Assembly: GCF_001654965.1 (NCBI RefSeq)
Contig: NZ_LXEV01000022.1
Span: forward strand, 62,001 to 126,000
Reading direction: 5' to 3'
Origin: Proteus hauseri ATCC 700826
GTDB lineage: Bacteria; Pseudomonadota; Gammaproteobacteria; Enterobacterales; Enterobacteriaceae
Length of the DNA: 64,000 bases
Under the pieces are notes generated by a model. It was not told the DNA's origin. It did no database searches and was given only the letters and a program-made list of their open reading frames with translations. Within the stretch, counting starts at the first letter, position 1, and each line of letters starts with the position of its first letter. Below are positions 26,097 through 35,601 of this stretch, in pieces. Both the position numbers and the translations under genes were made by a program.

Positions 26097-27563
26097 TTAA
26101 TGAGATATTGTATTAGGTAAACTATTATCAATTTCACCTAATGAAAATGCTAAATCAACCGCAGCAATTAATGAACTGGTATAGGAATCTATATTCGCTA
26201 TTTGGGCATTTAATAAAGCAATTTCTGCAGTATTAATCTCTGTCACTGTCCCTAATCCATTATTATAGAAATCAACACTTGCGGTATAACTTAATTGTGT
26301 TGTATCCATTAAGTTTTTAGATGCTTTATTTGCTTCCAGCGCAGATTTTAATGTATTTTCACTAATAGTAATTTCTCTTATCGCGATATCTTGGCTTTTA
26401 CGTAGATTCTCTTGTGCCAATACAATATCTGATTGTGCATTTTTCATCCGTGATTGTCGCATTCCTCCTTCATATAATGGGATGCTAACACCAATAAGAA
26501 TATTGGATGATGAAGTATGTTGATTAATATCCGGTAAACCTTGTACATCCAAACTACCAGTTCCCCCTGCAATACCCCCTGCTAGGTAAATTTTAGGAAA
26601 ATAATCAGATTCTACTGAGCGAGCTGTTTTAACCGCGGCTTGTGTTAATTCATAATGCGCTAAAATATCGGGACGTTGTGATAGCGCTTTTTTAATCATA
26701 TCGTGAGTTAATGGTGAAATATCATCAGGTAACACATATTCGTCACTATAGTCTATATTGAACTTTTGAAAAGGCGATATACCAACAGTTGATAACAATA
26801 TCTGATATTGATCTTTTTCATGCCCCTTCGCTAAGACATTTTGTAATTCAACTTGTGCAACTTGTTGTTTGGCTAATGCTACATCCAGTACAGTTGCTAA
26901 TCCCCTAGCTCGTTTTTGCTCAATCGCATTCAAAATATCCTTACTTCTTTGTAGTGATTGAGATGTAATATCTATTTTTTTCTTTGCTGCACCATAGTTA
27001 AAATAAGCAACGGAAACATCGTGAATAATTTTTTGATGCATTAGATTAAAATTAAGATTTGTTGCTAAAGAAGCATGCTTTGCTGCATCTACTAATGCTG
27101 AACGTTTACCAAAATCGAAAATCAGCCATCTAAAGGTAAGCGCAGGAATAAAAGCACTGTTTGTTGTTTTTACATCATCAATAATAGGATTTTCAGGTAG
27201 GTTTATTTTTCCTCTTTGATATCCTCCTAATGCGCTTGCAGTGATAACAGGTAAATAGGTACTCTCCACCATGCCGATATCTGTTGCCGATTTTTTGGCT
27301 AACTCCCATGCGATACGTGTTTCAGGGTTATTTTGTTGCCCAAGATCAATAAGGTCAGCTAACCCGTAATTCGCTTTTAATGATGTATTTTTGTCTAAGA
27401 ATTGTTCAGCAGAAGAGGACATATATTTTGCATTATCATACGGCATCGATTGTTGAGAATAGTATTTAAATGAATCACTTGTATCAATACAGCCAACAAG
27501 TAATAGGCTTAATAAAGAGGACAGTATCTGCTTTTTATTATTAATCACTGATTTTATCATCAT
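26097..27563 (-). CDS. mdtP: MdtP-like outer-membrane efflux channel (TolC/NodT family)
   Basis: This 488-residue lipoprotein of the outer-membrane factor family completes a tripartite pump. The signal peptide ends in the lipobox LLLVGC. Two copies of the coiled-coil/beta-strand OEP repeat follow, with 'FIPALTFRWLIFDFGKRSAL' and 'ILIGVSIPLYEGGMRQSRMK' typical of NodT proteins. The start is ATG 27563, overlapping the mdtO stop as TGATG, so translation is coupled. Length equals E. coli MdtP (488). It is the last gene of ytcA-mdtNOP. Confidence 0.88.
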   Translation of the reverse strand: MMIKSVINNKKQILSSLLSLLLVGCIDTSDSFKYYSQQSMPYDNAKYMSSSAEQFLDKNTSLKANYGLADLIDLGQQNNPETRIAWELAKKSATDIGMVESTYLPVITASALGGYQRGKINLPENPIIDDVKTTNSAFIPALTFRWLIFDFGKRSALVDAAKHASLATNLNFNLMHQKIIHDVSVAYFNYGAAKKKIDITSQSLQRSKDILNAIEQKRARGLATVLDVALAKQQVAQVELQNVLAKGHEKDQYQILLSTVGISPFQKFNIDYSDEYVLPDDISPLTHDMIKKALSQRPDILAHYELTQAAVKTARSVESDYFPKIYLAGGIAGGTGSLDVQGLPDINQHTSSSNILIGVSIPLYEGGMRQSRMKNAQSDIVLAQENLRKSQDIAIREITISENTLKSALEANKASKNLMDTTQLSYTASVDFYNNGLGTVTEINTAEIALLNAQIANIDSYTSSLIAAVDLAFSLGEIDNSLPNTISH

Positions 27564-29434
27564 CACTTTTCTCTTATTAAATTTTTAAATACAAGTTCTC
27601 TTTCATCAGTAGATAACATTTTCATCTCTTCATTTAAAATAGATGCTTTAAAATTATCTTTTGACTCTCTCTTTAAATTTACATCTAAATCTTCGATATT
27701 GTCTTTATCATTAAAGAAAAACCTTTGCGAATAATCATGACGACTTATATAAGAAATCTTACTTAACGCTTCTTCAAAAAACAGAATTAATTCTTTATTT
27801 TTTTCATTGTTTTCTTTTTCAAAAAGAAATAAATTAATATTGTCTTTTAACTTTGAGATTGTTTCATTGATAGATGAAACTAAATCTAACATTTCATTTT
27901 TATTAGATGAAAATTTCAAATCAGTATAATTATCTAAAACAGTAGTAAGCTGTTTATATATTGTATTAACAATACTTGTTGGCCATACTCGGGTGAAAAT
28001 AATATACATCACAATATTGCCTAGTAAGATACCCAATATTCTATCTGAAACAACATCCATATCAAAACTTGGTTTAAATCCATGTAATACGGTAAGCAAA
28101 AATGCTAAACCAATTTGAACGCCAGCATAAGAGATCCGCTCATTGCCTGCTGCAATCCAAGCTGCGGGTAATATACAGAAAAAGATTAATATCATTAGCT
28201 GAAAAATATCAGATAGATTAGGGATAATATACAGTAGCGAAACCATACCAATTACCGCACCGATTAAACAACCAATAATCCGTAATGTCAGTTTGTGAAC
28301 TGTTTCCCCTACAGTGGTTAAAGCGACAACATAACAAGTGATCATTGCGGTATGAATGCCCTGCCATTTAAAATAATCATAAAATAGATAGCATAAAATA
28401 GCCGCTAACGTTGTTTTAATAGCAAAGTATTTATGATTAGGGTTTGTAAACGCATCTTTCACAAAAAAATTATTTTCTTTCTTTTCCGGTTTTATCGTTC
28501 TTTTTTCGATGAGTATCTCATCAAATTTATTTAGTAAATAGAGGCTATTTTTGGATGTTAAGGCAGATATATTAGTTGTTTGCTCTATTTTTTCTAATTG
28601 ATGATGAGTAAAACAATGAGCAATATATGTACTTCTTTTAGATAAAAGAATACGAATTGATGCTGGCGTGTTATCCGCTAGGCTTAATGACATGATTAAT
28701 ATTTGATACGAATTATCAATCATATTTTCAAGCCATTTAATATCTTCTTTTCCTTTTAAATGAAATATTTTAATAAACATTAAGTAACGTTTACATTCTG
28801 TTTGTGTACTCAGTATTTCACTTTTTTCAAATTGGTTTGCTTTCTTACCCAAAAAGAAATCACTGGCGGTTAAAAATCGAGTGGAAATTTTATTTAAGAG
28901 TAATGTATTAGGACTAATGCCTAAGAAAAAATTAAATAAAATGACTAATAACATTGGTGATACAGCCATTAATAATGCATATAACAACCCTCTTGTAGCT
29001 GCATCACCAAATGGAACGTCTTCTATTAAAGTCATTAAAAATGCGATAACAAGAGCAACTAGATTACCTATATCACCAAGACTACTGGCAGATGCTAAAT
29101 ACATAAATATGGCTGAGAATAAAGCCATAAAGAAAAAACGTAAAATTATATTTTGAATCGTGAGGTTAAAAAGAAAAAACACAACACAGACGACAATAGA
29201 ACATAAAATAATGACGCCAAGAGAGAGTAAGATATTTTGTACGGCATCAGCTTTTATTAAATATATAATTAAATAACAGCTGATTGCAGACTCCGGAATT
29301 TCATAAATCATCGCGATGACGGCCATTAAGGCGCAAAGTAATGCAATACGCCAAGTAGTCGCAAAGCGATAATCAAATGGAAGCAAATCTTTTTTTATTT
29401 GCTTAGCTATTAGTGAAGATTTAGCAATCATCAT
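27563..29434 (-). CDS. mdtO: MdtO-like FUSC-family transporter subunit
   Basis: This 623-residue inner-membrane protein of the fusaric-acid-resistance (FUSC/AaeB) family has two blocks of about five or six hydrophobic helices, separated and followed by cytoplasmic domains. 'AIKTTLAAILCYLFYDYFKW', 'IHTAMITCYVVALTTVGETV' and 'LRIIGCLIGAVIG' are the FUSC repeat. With MdtN and MdtP it should export aromatic or drug-like compounds, as reported for E. coli MdtNOP. It overlaps mdtN by 14 bases and mdtP by one base. Slightly shorter than E. coli MdtO (about 683). Confidence 0.87.
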   Translation of the reverse strand: MMIAKSSLIAKQIKKDLLPFDYRFATTWRIALLCALMAVIAMIYEIPESAISCYLIIYLIKADAVQNILLSLGVIILCSIVVCVVFFLFNLTIQNIILRFFFMALFSAIFMYLASASSLGDIGNLVALVIAFLMTLIEDVPFGDAATRGLLYALLMAVSPMLLVILFNFFLGISPNTLLLNKISTRFLTASDFFLGKKANQFEKSEILSTQTECKRYLMFIKIFHLKGKEDIKWLENMIDNSYQILIMSLSLADNTPASIRILLSKRSTYIAHCFTHHQLEKIEQTTNISALTSKNSLYLLNKFDEILIEKRTIKPEKKENNFFVKDAFTNPNHKYFAIKTTLAAILCYLFYDYFKWQGIHTAMITCYVVALTTVGETVHKLTLRIIGCLIGAVIGMVSLLYIIPNLSDIFQLMILIFFCILPAAWIAAGNERISYAGVQIGLAFLLTVLHGFKPSFDMDVVSDRILGILLGNIVMYIIFTRVWPTSIVNTIYKQLTTVLDNYTDLKFSSNKNEMLDLVSSINETISKLKDNINLFLFEKENNEKNKELILFFEEALSKISYISRHDYSQRFFFNDKDNIEDLDVNLKRESKDNFKASILNEEMKMLSTDERELVFKNLIREK

Positions 29435-30461
29435 CTTTAGATATAATATTTACAGTTGCTGTTGCACCAACACGCATAAGGTCTTCTTGCGGTTCAGTAA
29501 TAACTACCTTAACTGGAAAACGCTGTTCAACACGCACCCAATTTAAAGACTTAGGAACATAAGGTAAATCTCGTGGGACATTAATAAGGTCGGTAGACAT
29601 AACGCCACGGCTAATTCCCTCTACTCTCCCTTTAATTGGACGTTTATTATCAATCATGGAGTAAATAACAACACAGCTGCCAACCTGAATATTATTTAAA
29701 TCTGTTTCTTTAAAATAAGCACTAGCAAACCAAGTATCAGTATCAATTAATGTAAATATAGATTGTCCTGAAATAACAAACTCACCTGGTGATAAAGTCA
29801 ATCCAGCAATATAACCATTACTTGGTGCTCTGACCTCTGTATTACTCAACTCCCATTCAGCCATTTCTAATGAAATTTTTAACGATTTTACGAGAGCTTC
29901 TTCTGAATCAGTGTTATTTATTAATGCTTCTGAGGCTGTATTTTGTTTCTGTGCTTGCTTTAAACTGACTTGTGCATCGTGTTTTAATGTTCTGGCATCA
30001 TCAACTTGTTGTGCAGTAACAAAACCTTTTGCTAATAAAGGCTCTAATCGATTAAGTGATTGTGTTGCAAGTGATAAGTTTACTTGTGCACGTTTTATTT
30101 GAGCCTCAGCTACTTCTGAATTTGAGGTTTCAGCTATAATAACCCGCTGTTTATTGCTGAGTGCCGCCTCTGCGATAAGCAATTGTTCTTTCGCTTGTTC
30201 GACTCTTAGTGCATACATTGTTGGGTCAATGGTAAAAAGAAGATCACCTTTATTAATATGGCTATTTTCTTTTACATAAATTGAGCTAATACGCCCAGGA
30301 ACAGTGGATGATATATTAATTTTATTTGCATCAATGATAGCATCTTCACTTAGCGGATTTAGTGCGGATAATTGGAGACTTTTCCACAATAAAAGTAGCG
30401 TAATCACAAAAATAATAACGGTGATAATGCGAGCCAGGTTCTTTTTGATTTTTTTATTCAT
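29421..30461 (-). CDS. mdtN: MdtN-like membrane-fusion protein (HlyD/EmrA family)
   Basis: This 346-residue periplasmic adaptor is anchored by one N-terminal helix (about residues 9-28). A split lipoyl/barrel-sandwich domain ('ISSTVPGRISSIYVKENSHI' and 'EVRAPSNGYIAGLTLSPGE') flanks an alpha-hairpin (about 85-190), followed by a beta-barrel ('FTLIDTDTWFASAYFKETDL'). It bridges MdtO and the outer-membrane channel MdtP. Size matches E. coli MdtN (343). It overlaps mdtO and follows the YtcA-like gene by 3 bases. Confidence 0.9.
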   Translation of the reverse strand: MNKKIKKNLARIITVIIFVITLLLLWKSLQLSALNPLSEDAIIDANKINISSTVPGRISSIYVKENSHINKGDLLFTIDPTMYALRVEQAKEQLLIAEAALSNKQRVIIAETSNSEVAEAQIKRAQVNLSLATQSLNRLEPLLAKGFVTAQQVDDARTLKHDAQVSLKQAQKQNTASEALINNTDSEEALVKSLKISLEMAEWELSNTEVRAPSNGYIAGLTLSPGEFVISGQSIFTLIDTDTWFASAYFKETDLNNIQVGSCVVIYSMIDNKRPIKGRVEGISRGVMSTDLINVPRDLPYVPKSLNWVRVEQRFPVKVVITEPQEDLMRVGATATVNIISKDDDC

Positions 30462-30464
30462 AAT

Positions 30465-30746
30465 TTAATGAGCAAAATAAAGTAAAGAGATAGTTAAAGA
30501 AATTGATAACAATATCGCAAAATAAAATAACAAAGGCAGCGGTAATTTATCATCAATTCCACAATAGATAAGAAGTACTCGTATACCAAAAGCCCCTAAT
30601 AAACCAATAAAGGTGCATAACATCCAATAGGGAAAATAAGCTCCTAACATAGCAATAAAAGGAGAATGGCTTTGAGAACAACCTGTTAATAGTAGCGTTA
30701 TCATGCTTAAGCTGATAACACGATAATGTTTTCTAATTAAGTTCAA
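30465..30746 (-). CDS. ytcA: YtcA-like small membrane lipoprotein
   Basis: This 93-residue protein has a lipoprotein signal ending LLLTGC (Cys23), then 'MLGAYFPYWMLCTFIGLLGA' and a second helix, as in the YtcA family. It is the first gene of ytcA-mdtN-mdtO-mdtP, the same order as E. coli, and is likely an accessory part of the pump in the inner membrane. The start is an unusual TTG at 30744-30746, since no in-frame ATG precedes the hydrophobic signal; GATGGGTG lies upstream as a weak ribosome site. Confidence 0.75.
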   Translation of the reverse strand: MNLIRKHYRVISLSMITLLLTGCSQSHSPFIAMLGAYFPYWMLCTFIGLLGAFGIRVLLIYCGIDDKLPLPLLFYFAILLSISLTISLLYFAH

Positions 30747-31070
30747 GATAATGCACCCATCACTTTATGATAAAATTTATTATTCGCTTTAAATACTATA
30801 GCGCTTTTTATTTACTGTGTGTAATTAGTTGAGCAATCTTAAAAAAATAGCATAAAATTAGAGGAATAAATATTTTTACATAAACTGATCCTTATATTTC
30901 CTTTAGATTGGGGTTTAATTTCGATAGAGTAATATCACTGAAAAATAGGCATATGAGTATTAAAACAACATATCTAATGTTCTCATTAATGTGAACATTT
31001 CGTGTCATCGCGACCTATTAAGAGTATAGTAACCAATCCTTTAGTCTGATTAGATACCACAGTTTTTATT
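30747..31070. other. 324-base divergent spacer ytcA-mdt / mnmH
   Basis: This contains the promoters for the mdt operon (reverse) and mnmH (forward). It is AT-rich, and no convincing palindrome, leader frame or regulator site was found by eye. Confidence 0.4.
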
Positions 31071-32159
31071 ATGGAATTAGCCTCTACTGCTCAAAATATC
31101 CGAAATATTCTTGCTAGCGAAACACCCATTATTGATGTACGTGCACCCATCGAATTTAATCAAGGCTCAATGCCAGCAGCGATTAATCTACCGTTAATGA
31201 ACGACGAAGAACGAGCTGCTGTAGGGACTTGTTATAAACAACATGGTTCACAAAAGGCAGTAGAATTAGGTCATCAATTAGTTAATGGTGATATTCGCGC
31301 TAATCGATTAGCTGCATGGAAAGCAGCATGTGAGCGTTTTCCTAACGGATATATTTGTTGTGCGCGTGGAGGAATGCGTTCTCATATAGTTCAAAAATGG
31401 CTAAAAGACATAGGTATTGATTTTCCATTGATAGAAGGTGGATACAAAACGTTAAGGCAAGCCGCTATTGAGATAACGAATGAATTAGTACAACGCCCTA
31501 TTGTGCTCATTGGGGGTTGTACTGGTAATGGTAAGACAACATTAGTTAGAGCCTTATCTGAAGGTATTGATTTAGAAGGATTTGCACACCACCGAGGGTC
31601 ATCCTTTGGCCGAACTTTACAAGAGCAGTTTCCCCAGGCAACGTTTGAAAACCATCTTGCCGTTGAAATGCTTAAAAAATCTCAGCAAAATACCCGTTGG
31701 GTGTTAGAAGATGAAGGCCGTGCTATTGGTGCTAATGGATTGCCTGAAAGTTTACGTGTTCAGATGGCAAATGCGTCATTAGTTATTGTTGAAGATCCCT
31801 TTGAACGACGCATTGAACGATTAAAAGAAGAGTATTTTGATCGAATGACGCATGATTTCTTGGCTGCTTATGGCGAAGCTAAAGGTTGGGAAGCTTATAG
31901 CGAATATTTACATCATGGTTTATTTGCTATTCGTCGTCGATTAGGCTCTCAACGAGCGACAGAACTAACGCAATTATTAGATAATGCCTTAATAGAACAG
32001 AGAGCAAGTGGTAATACTGAAGTCCACTTTGCTTGGTTAATACCATTACTTAATGAATATTATGATCCTATGTATCGTTATCAATTAAGTAAAAAAGAAG
32101 ACAAAATTATTTATCGTGGAACGTATGAAGAAGTGATGCAGTGGTTAGAAAATAAGTAA
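31071..32159 (+). CDS. mnmH: tRNA 2-selenouridine synthase
   Basis: This 362-residue enzyme, also called SelU or YbbB, geranylates and then selenates 2-thiouridine at tRNA position 34 using selenophosphate. An N-terminal rhodanese domain carries the catalytic Cys97 in '[18 protein letters not shown]', and a P-loop '[10 protein letters not shown]' (148-157) starts the C-terminal NTP-binding domain. Length matches E. coli YbbB (364). It is monocistronic with a strong terminator at 32239. Its presence implies selenophosphate synthetase (SelD) elsewhere in the genome. Confidence 0.94.
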   Translation: MELASTAQNIRNILASETPIIDVRAPIEFNQGSMPAAINLPLMNDEERAAVGTCYKQHGSQKAVELGHQLVNGDIRANRLAAWKAACERFPNGYICCARGGMRSHIVQKWLKDIGIDFPLIEGGYKTLRQAAIEITNELVQRPIVLIGGCTGNGKTTLVRALSEGIDLEGFAHHRGSSFGRTLQEQFPQATFENHLAVEMLKKSQQNTRWVLEDEGRAIGANGLPESLRVQMANASLVIVEDPFERRIERLKEEYFDRMTHDFLAAYGEAKGWEAYSEYLHHGLFAIRRRLGSQRATELTQLLDNALIEQRASGNTEVHFAWLIPLLNEYYDPMYRYQLSKKEDKIIYRGTYEEVMQWLENK

Positions 32160-32238
32160 TTTCTTTATTATTTTCCATTATTAATAACTAAGGTATCTGT
32201 TACGAATCGATAAAATTAATATCCACAAGCGCAATGTG

Positions 32239-32268
32239 CTGCACCTATTTAAGGTGCAGTTTTTATTT
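32239..32268 (+). terminator. Intrinsic terminator of mnmH
   Basis: CTGCACCT (32239-32246) pairs with AGGTGCAG (32252-32259) around ATTTA, followed by a T-rich run that reaches the stop codon of the convergent DUF4184 gene. Confidence 0.85.
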
Positions 32269-33014
32269 TAATCTTTGTTATGACGACATAACCAAATCCC
32301 TACAATTATCATCATGCCAAAGAAAAAAGGCACAGAGAGAGAAAGCTCAAGAAATATAAAACGGTTAATATTTATCCCATATCCTTTATCTGAAAATTTT
32401 AATGCTAAAGGTAATGCGCATAATCCTGAAATCCCCCCTATTCCCATTAAACGATAAAGCTTAATCCGATTTTCTTTTTTGCTTTGTAGATCTTGTTTTC
32501 GCTGATATTGGGTATATTTCCAACATAAATAGAGCAAGCCTAATACAGAACCAAGATGCTGGAGTATTTTATAAATAGCCAGTTCTTGCCCATTCGTCAT
32601 TCCCTGCCAAATATGTGTTTGCAATACCGATAAAAGCCTTACAGCGGTACCTGTTTCATGTGTAAATGAATCCCATACAATATGAGTTAATGCGCCAATA
32701 TATAGAGATAATAGAAAGATCCCTAGACCTCCTAGAGTAAATTGCATGGGATTATTTAATGGGATAGGTGATACACATTTTAATGGATATCGTAATAAAT
32801 AATTTAGGATAAAAATCAGCAAACACAATGGTAATGCAGTATAAAACCAACCTAAAAGATGGTGAGCTGTTGCTGATGCTTGATATAAGCCAAAAGAATA
32901 AAGTAAATCAGGTGAAGTACTTCCTACAATTAAAGCAGGTAAATTGAGATTTTTTCCTATTCGAGATTGTTTCAATGGAAAAACAATAGCTGGGTGTGAA
33001 AACGTCCAAGGCAT
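32268..33014 (-). CDS. DUF4184-family membrane protein
   Basis: This 248-residue integral membrane protein has about six helices. The N-terminus 'MPWTFSHPAIVFPLKQ', 'LIVGSTSPDLLYSFGLY', 'ASATAHHLLGWFYTALPLCL' and 'GALTHIVWDSFTHETG' carry His and Asp residues conserved in the DUF4184 family, suggesting a membrane-embedded metal site related to the YdjM group. The function is unknown. It is a single gene, divergent from mdtL. Confidence 0.75.
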   Translation of the reverse strand: MPWTFSHPAIVFPLKQSRIGKNLNLPALIVGSTSPDLLYSFGLYQASATAHHLLGWFYTALPLCLLIFILNYLLRYPLKCVSPIPLNNPMQFTLGGLGIFLLSLYIGALTHIVWDSFTHETGTAVRLLSVLQTHIWQGMTNGQELAIYKILQHLGSVLGLLYLCWKYTQYQRKQDLQSKKENRIKLYRLMGIGGISGLCALPLALKFSDKGYGININRFIFLELSLSVPFFFGMMIIVGIWLCRHNKD

Positions 33015-33250
33015 AGGAGTATCTCTAATTAAAATTTAAGGGGGTTAGTTTGGTGTCACTTTATCAGCAAATTAGCTAGGTTTTATCTGAGTTCTCTGTG
33101 GGGAGATAATAGTCATCAATAGCGCATTATTGCTGATGTTATTAACACATGTTTTTAGCTTTTGGCTTAAAAAAACATAACCCTATTTTGAGTTTTATTC
33201 CTAAAAAAGAGCAATAATTTTTTACTATTTAGTTATCACTTTTTTCCAAA

Positions 33251-33310
33251 ATGGAAAATTGTATTTCTTTTTTTGTCATTAGGTTTCATCTATATATCCC
33301 TTTAAAATAG
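33251..33310 (+). other. Possible 19-codon leader frame before mdtL
   Basis: This frame would encode MENCISFFVIRFHLYIPLK and stops with TAG inside the left arm of the mdtL hairpin, the geometry of leader peptides in attenuators. There is no visible ribosome site upstream, so it may be chance. In E. coli mdtL lies downstream of the tna operon, which has a leader peptide, but this frame does not resemble TnaC. Confidence 0.2.
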
Positions 33311-33340
33311 CGCTTAATCTTTAATAATGAGCTATTTTTT
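33304..33340 (+). terminator. Terminator/attenuator directly before mdtL
   Basis: AAAATAGC (33304-33311) pairs with GCTATTTT (33331-33338), and the T-run ends exactly at the mdtL start codon (33341). The upstream gene is on the other strand, so this hairpin lies in the mdtL leader. It could attenuate mdtL, or be the leftover terminator of genes deleted upstream. Confidence 0.6.
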
Positions 33341-34530
33341 ATGATGAAATATATTATTTTTAGCTTCTGTATCGTACTAATTTATCCATTAGGTGTTGAT
33401 CTGCATTTAACTGGATTAACGGCTATTGCTCGGGATTTACAAGCAACAGAAGCAACTTTGCATATGGCTTTTTCTATTTATCTTATAGGTATGGCGTCAA
33501 CAATGTTAATTGCTGGCTGGTGCTCCGATCACTTCGGTCGCAAACCTATTGCCCTTTTGGGAACAGTAGTATTTATGCTGGCATCATTACAGTCTGGGTT
33601 TTCGATAACAGAAAATAGCTTTTTAATAGCTCGTTTTTTTCAAGGTATTGGCGCTGGGTTTTGTTACGTTGTCACCTTTGCCATATTGAGAGACACATTA
33701 ATAGAACAACAAAGAGCAAAAATACTCTCAATGCTAAATGGGATAACGTGCATTGTTCCTGTTTTAGCACCTGTTTTAGGTTATTTAATTTTACTGCGTT
33801 TTGAATGGCCAACAATGTTCTTTTTTATGGCGGGCTATGCCCTGATTAACTTTGTATTTTGTCTTTTTGGTATAAAAGAAACGAAACAGAAAATAGATCC
33901 AAATAAAAAATTTACTCCTGATTTAGTGAAAATAAGTTCAGTAAATGAATCTTTATTAAATCCTTTATTTCTGAGTCGCCTGCTTATTTCTTGTTTAGGA
34001 ATGGGGGTGATCCTGACTTATGTTAATATCTCACCTATTGTTATTATGCAGCAAATGAACTACACAACAGGTCAATATTCTACTGTGATGACGCTACTTT
34101 CTCTTGTGAGTATGACAACGTCATTTTTAATGCCAAAGATATTATCTAAATTTAGTTATTCCACAATTCTGTATACCGGATTAATAATTTTTTTCTGTGC
34201 CGCTCTTTTTTTATTATTAGGATTAGTGCAAGAGAATTACTGGTTCTTTATCGCTTTTGCTTTGTGTGGTGCTGGGTTTGCTCTGTTATTTGGTATATAA
34301 TGAGCCAAGCGCTTTCTCCTTTTAGCCAACGTGCTGGATTAGCAAGTTCAGTGTTAGCTATTGCTCAGTTAAGTTTTGCTTCTTTGTATATTTGGATTAT
34401 GGGATGGATAGGAATTCCTGCAATTACAATGCTAATTATTATTTTACTAGCAAGTAGTGTTATTGGATTTACTTTGTTGCGCTTCTTTAGCTCGTTAAAT
34501 CAATCTCAAGAGGTTGTTTCTAATGCATAA
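33341..34530 (+). pseudogene. mdtL: mdtL, Bcr/CflA-type MFS drug exporter, frameshifted
   Basis: The sequence follows E. coli MdtL closely: 'YPLGVDLHLTGLTAIARDLQ', 'GWCSDHFGRKPIALLGT', 'GAGFCYVVTFAILRDTL' and 'GITCIVPVLAPVLGYLILL'. The first frame stops at 34300 after 'CGAGFALLFGI', while the next frame continues at once with 'IMSQALSPFSQRAGLASSVL' and runs to 34530. One base is missing near 34294-34300. The stop and a new ATG overlap (TAATG), so a split two-piece product is conceivable but would lack normal coupling signals. The order mdtL-yidZ is as in E. coli. A sequencing error is the main alternative to true inactivation. Confidence 0.8.
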
Positions 34531-35494
34531 ACCCTTGCACAAAATGGATTTAAATTTATTGGTGATCCTACAAATTCTTTTACAAGAAAGAAGTGTTACG
34601 CTTACTGCTAAATGGTTATCCATTTCACCATCTGCGGTGAGTAAAGCATTAGCTAAATTAAGAGCTTGGTTTGATGATCCGTTATTTTTGCGTAGTCCTC
34701 AGGGATTAATTCCAACCCCACTGACATTAAGCATTGAAGGATCTTTATCTGATTTTATTAATATTAGCCACCATATTACGGGTAAAAGTAATATTGATAT
34801 TCCCCACGGTGTTAGATTCCATTTAGTTATGGAGTCGCCTTTACATCAAGTTATGCTGCCGCAGTTTCCTCAGCAAATATTAAGCTATTACCCCGAATCA
34901 ACACTTCAAATTAGAAATTGGGAATATAATTCACTTGCTGGCATTATTGATGGCGATGTTGATATTGGTTTGGTCGGTCGAGAGTATTATCCACGTTCAA
35001 AGGAATTACTCGATTTATTACCTGATGTAATTGATTATGAAGTGTTATTTTCTGATACCCCATTAGTTTATGTACATAAAAATCATCCATTATTAAAAGG
35101 AACATGGGATTTAGATACTTTTTTGCGTTACCCACATGTTAGTACTGAATATGATAAAAGAAGTCATTGGGCACTGGATGATGTGCTAAGTGAACATGGG
35201 CGTTTACGAAATATTGTTGTGACTTACACTTCTTTTGAACAATCTTTATTTATGGTGGCGCAATCAGGACATTCATTAATTACCTGCGCTCCAGGATATT
35301 GTTTACATTATGTCCGAAAAGTATTGCCTGATTTAATTACTCTTCCAATTCCTCTACCTACCGCTATATCTAAGCAACTGGATTTACCTTTTATTCAGTT
35401 GTGGCATAAGCGACATTCACATAATGCAAAAATTTTATGGTTAAGAGAAACTATTAAGAATAGTGTTAATAAAATTGTAAAACAGTCAGATTAA
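34523..35494 (+). CDS. yidZ: YidZ, LysR-family regulator
   Basis: This 323-residue protein starts at the ATG at 34523 (AAGAGG 9 bases upstream), overlapping the end of mdtL by 8 bases. 'MDLNLLVILQILLQERSVTL', 'SPSAVSKALAKLRAWFDDPL', 'LRSPQGLIPTPL' and 'WLRETIKN' match E. coli YidZ, which is linked to anaerobic nitric-oxide tolerance and also sits after mdtL. The overlap means its translation may be affected by the mdtL frameshift. A 13-bp stem terminator follows. Confidence 0.9.
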   Translation: MHKPLHKMDLNLLVILQILLQERSVTLTAKWLSISPSAVSKALAKLRAWFDDPLFLRSPQGLIPTPLTLSIEGSLSDFINISHHITGKSNIDIPHGVRFHLVMESPLHQVMLPQFPQQILSYYPESTLQIRNWEYNSLAGIIDGDVDIGLVGREYYPRSKELLDLLPDVIDYEVLFSDTPLVYVHKNHPLLKGTWDLDTFLRYPHVSTEYDKRSHWALDDVLSEHGRLRNIVVTYTSFEQSLFMVAQSGHSLITCAPGYCLHYVRKVLPDLITLPIPLPTAISKQLDLPFIQLWHKRHSHNAKILWLRETIKNSVNKIVKQSD

Positions 35495-35534
35495 ATCAGC
35501 TATGTTTACTGATGATGTTTTGAAAAAACTTGAA

Positions 35535-35564
35535 TTTAAAAGGTGCATTTCTGCACCTTTTAAA
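35535..35564. terminator. Bidirectional terminator yidZ / DUF4139 gene
   Basis: TTTAAAAGGTGCA (35535-35547) pairs perfectly with TGCACCTTTTAAA (35552-35564) around TTTC. It serves two convergent genes. Confidence 0.9.
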
Positions 35565-35601
35565 TAATCATTAATGTTCTAAGTGATAAAGCAAAAATAG
35601 G

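Larger units (their letters stand above)
33015..33340. other. 326-base divergent spacer with a terminator-like leader for mdtL
   Basis: The region is AT-rich and carries the promoter of the DUF4184 gene and the leader of mdtL. The notable elements are a short open frame at 33251-33310 and a hairpin plus T-run at 33304-33340, both listed separately. Confidence 0.45.
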
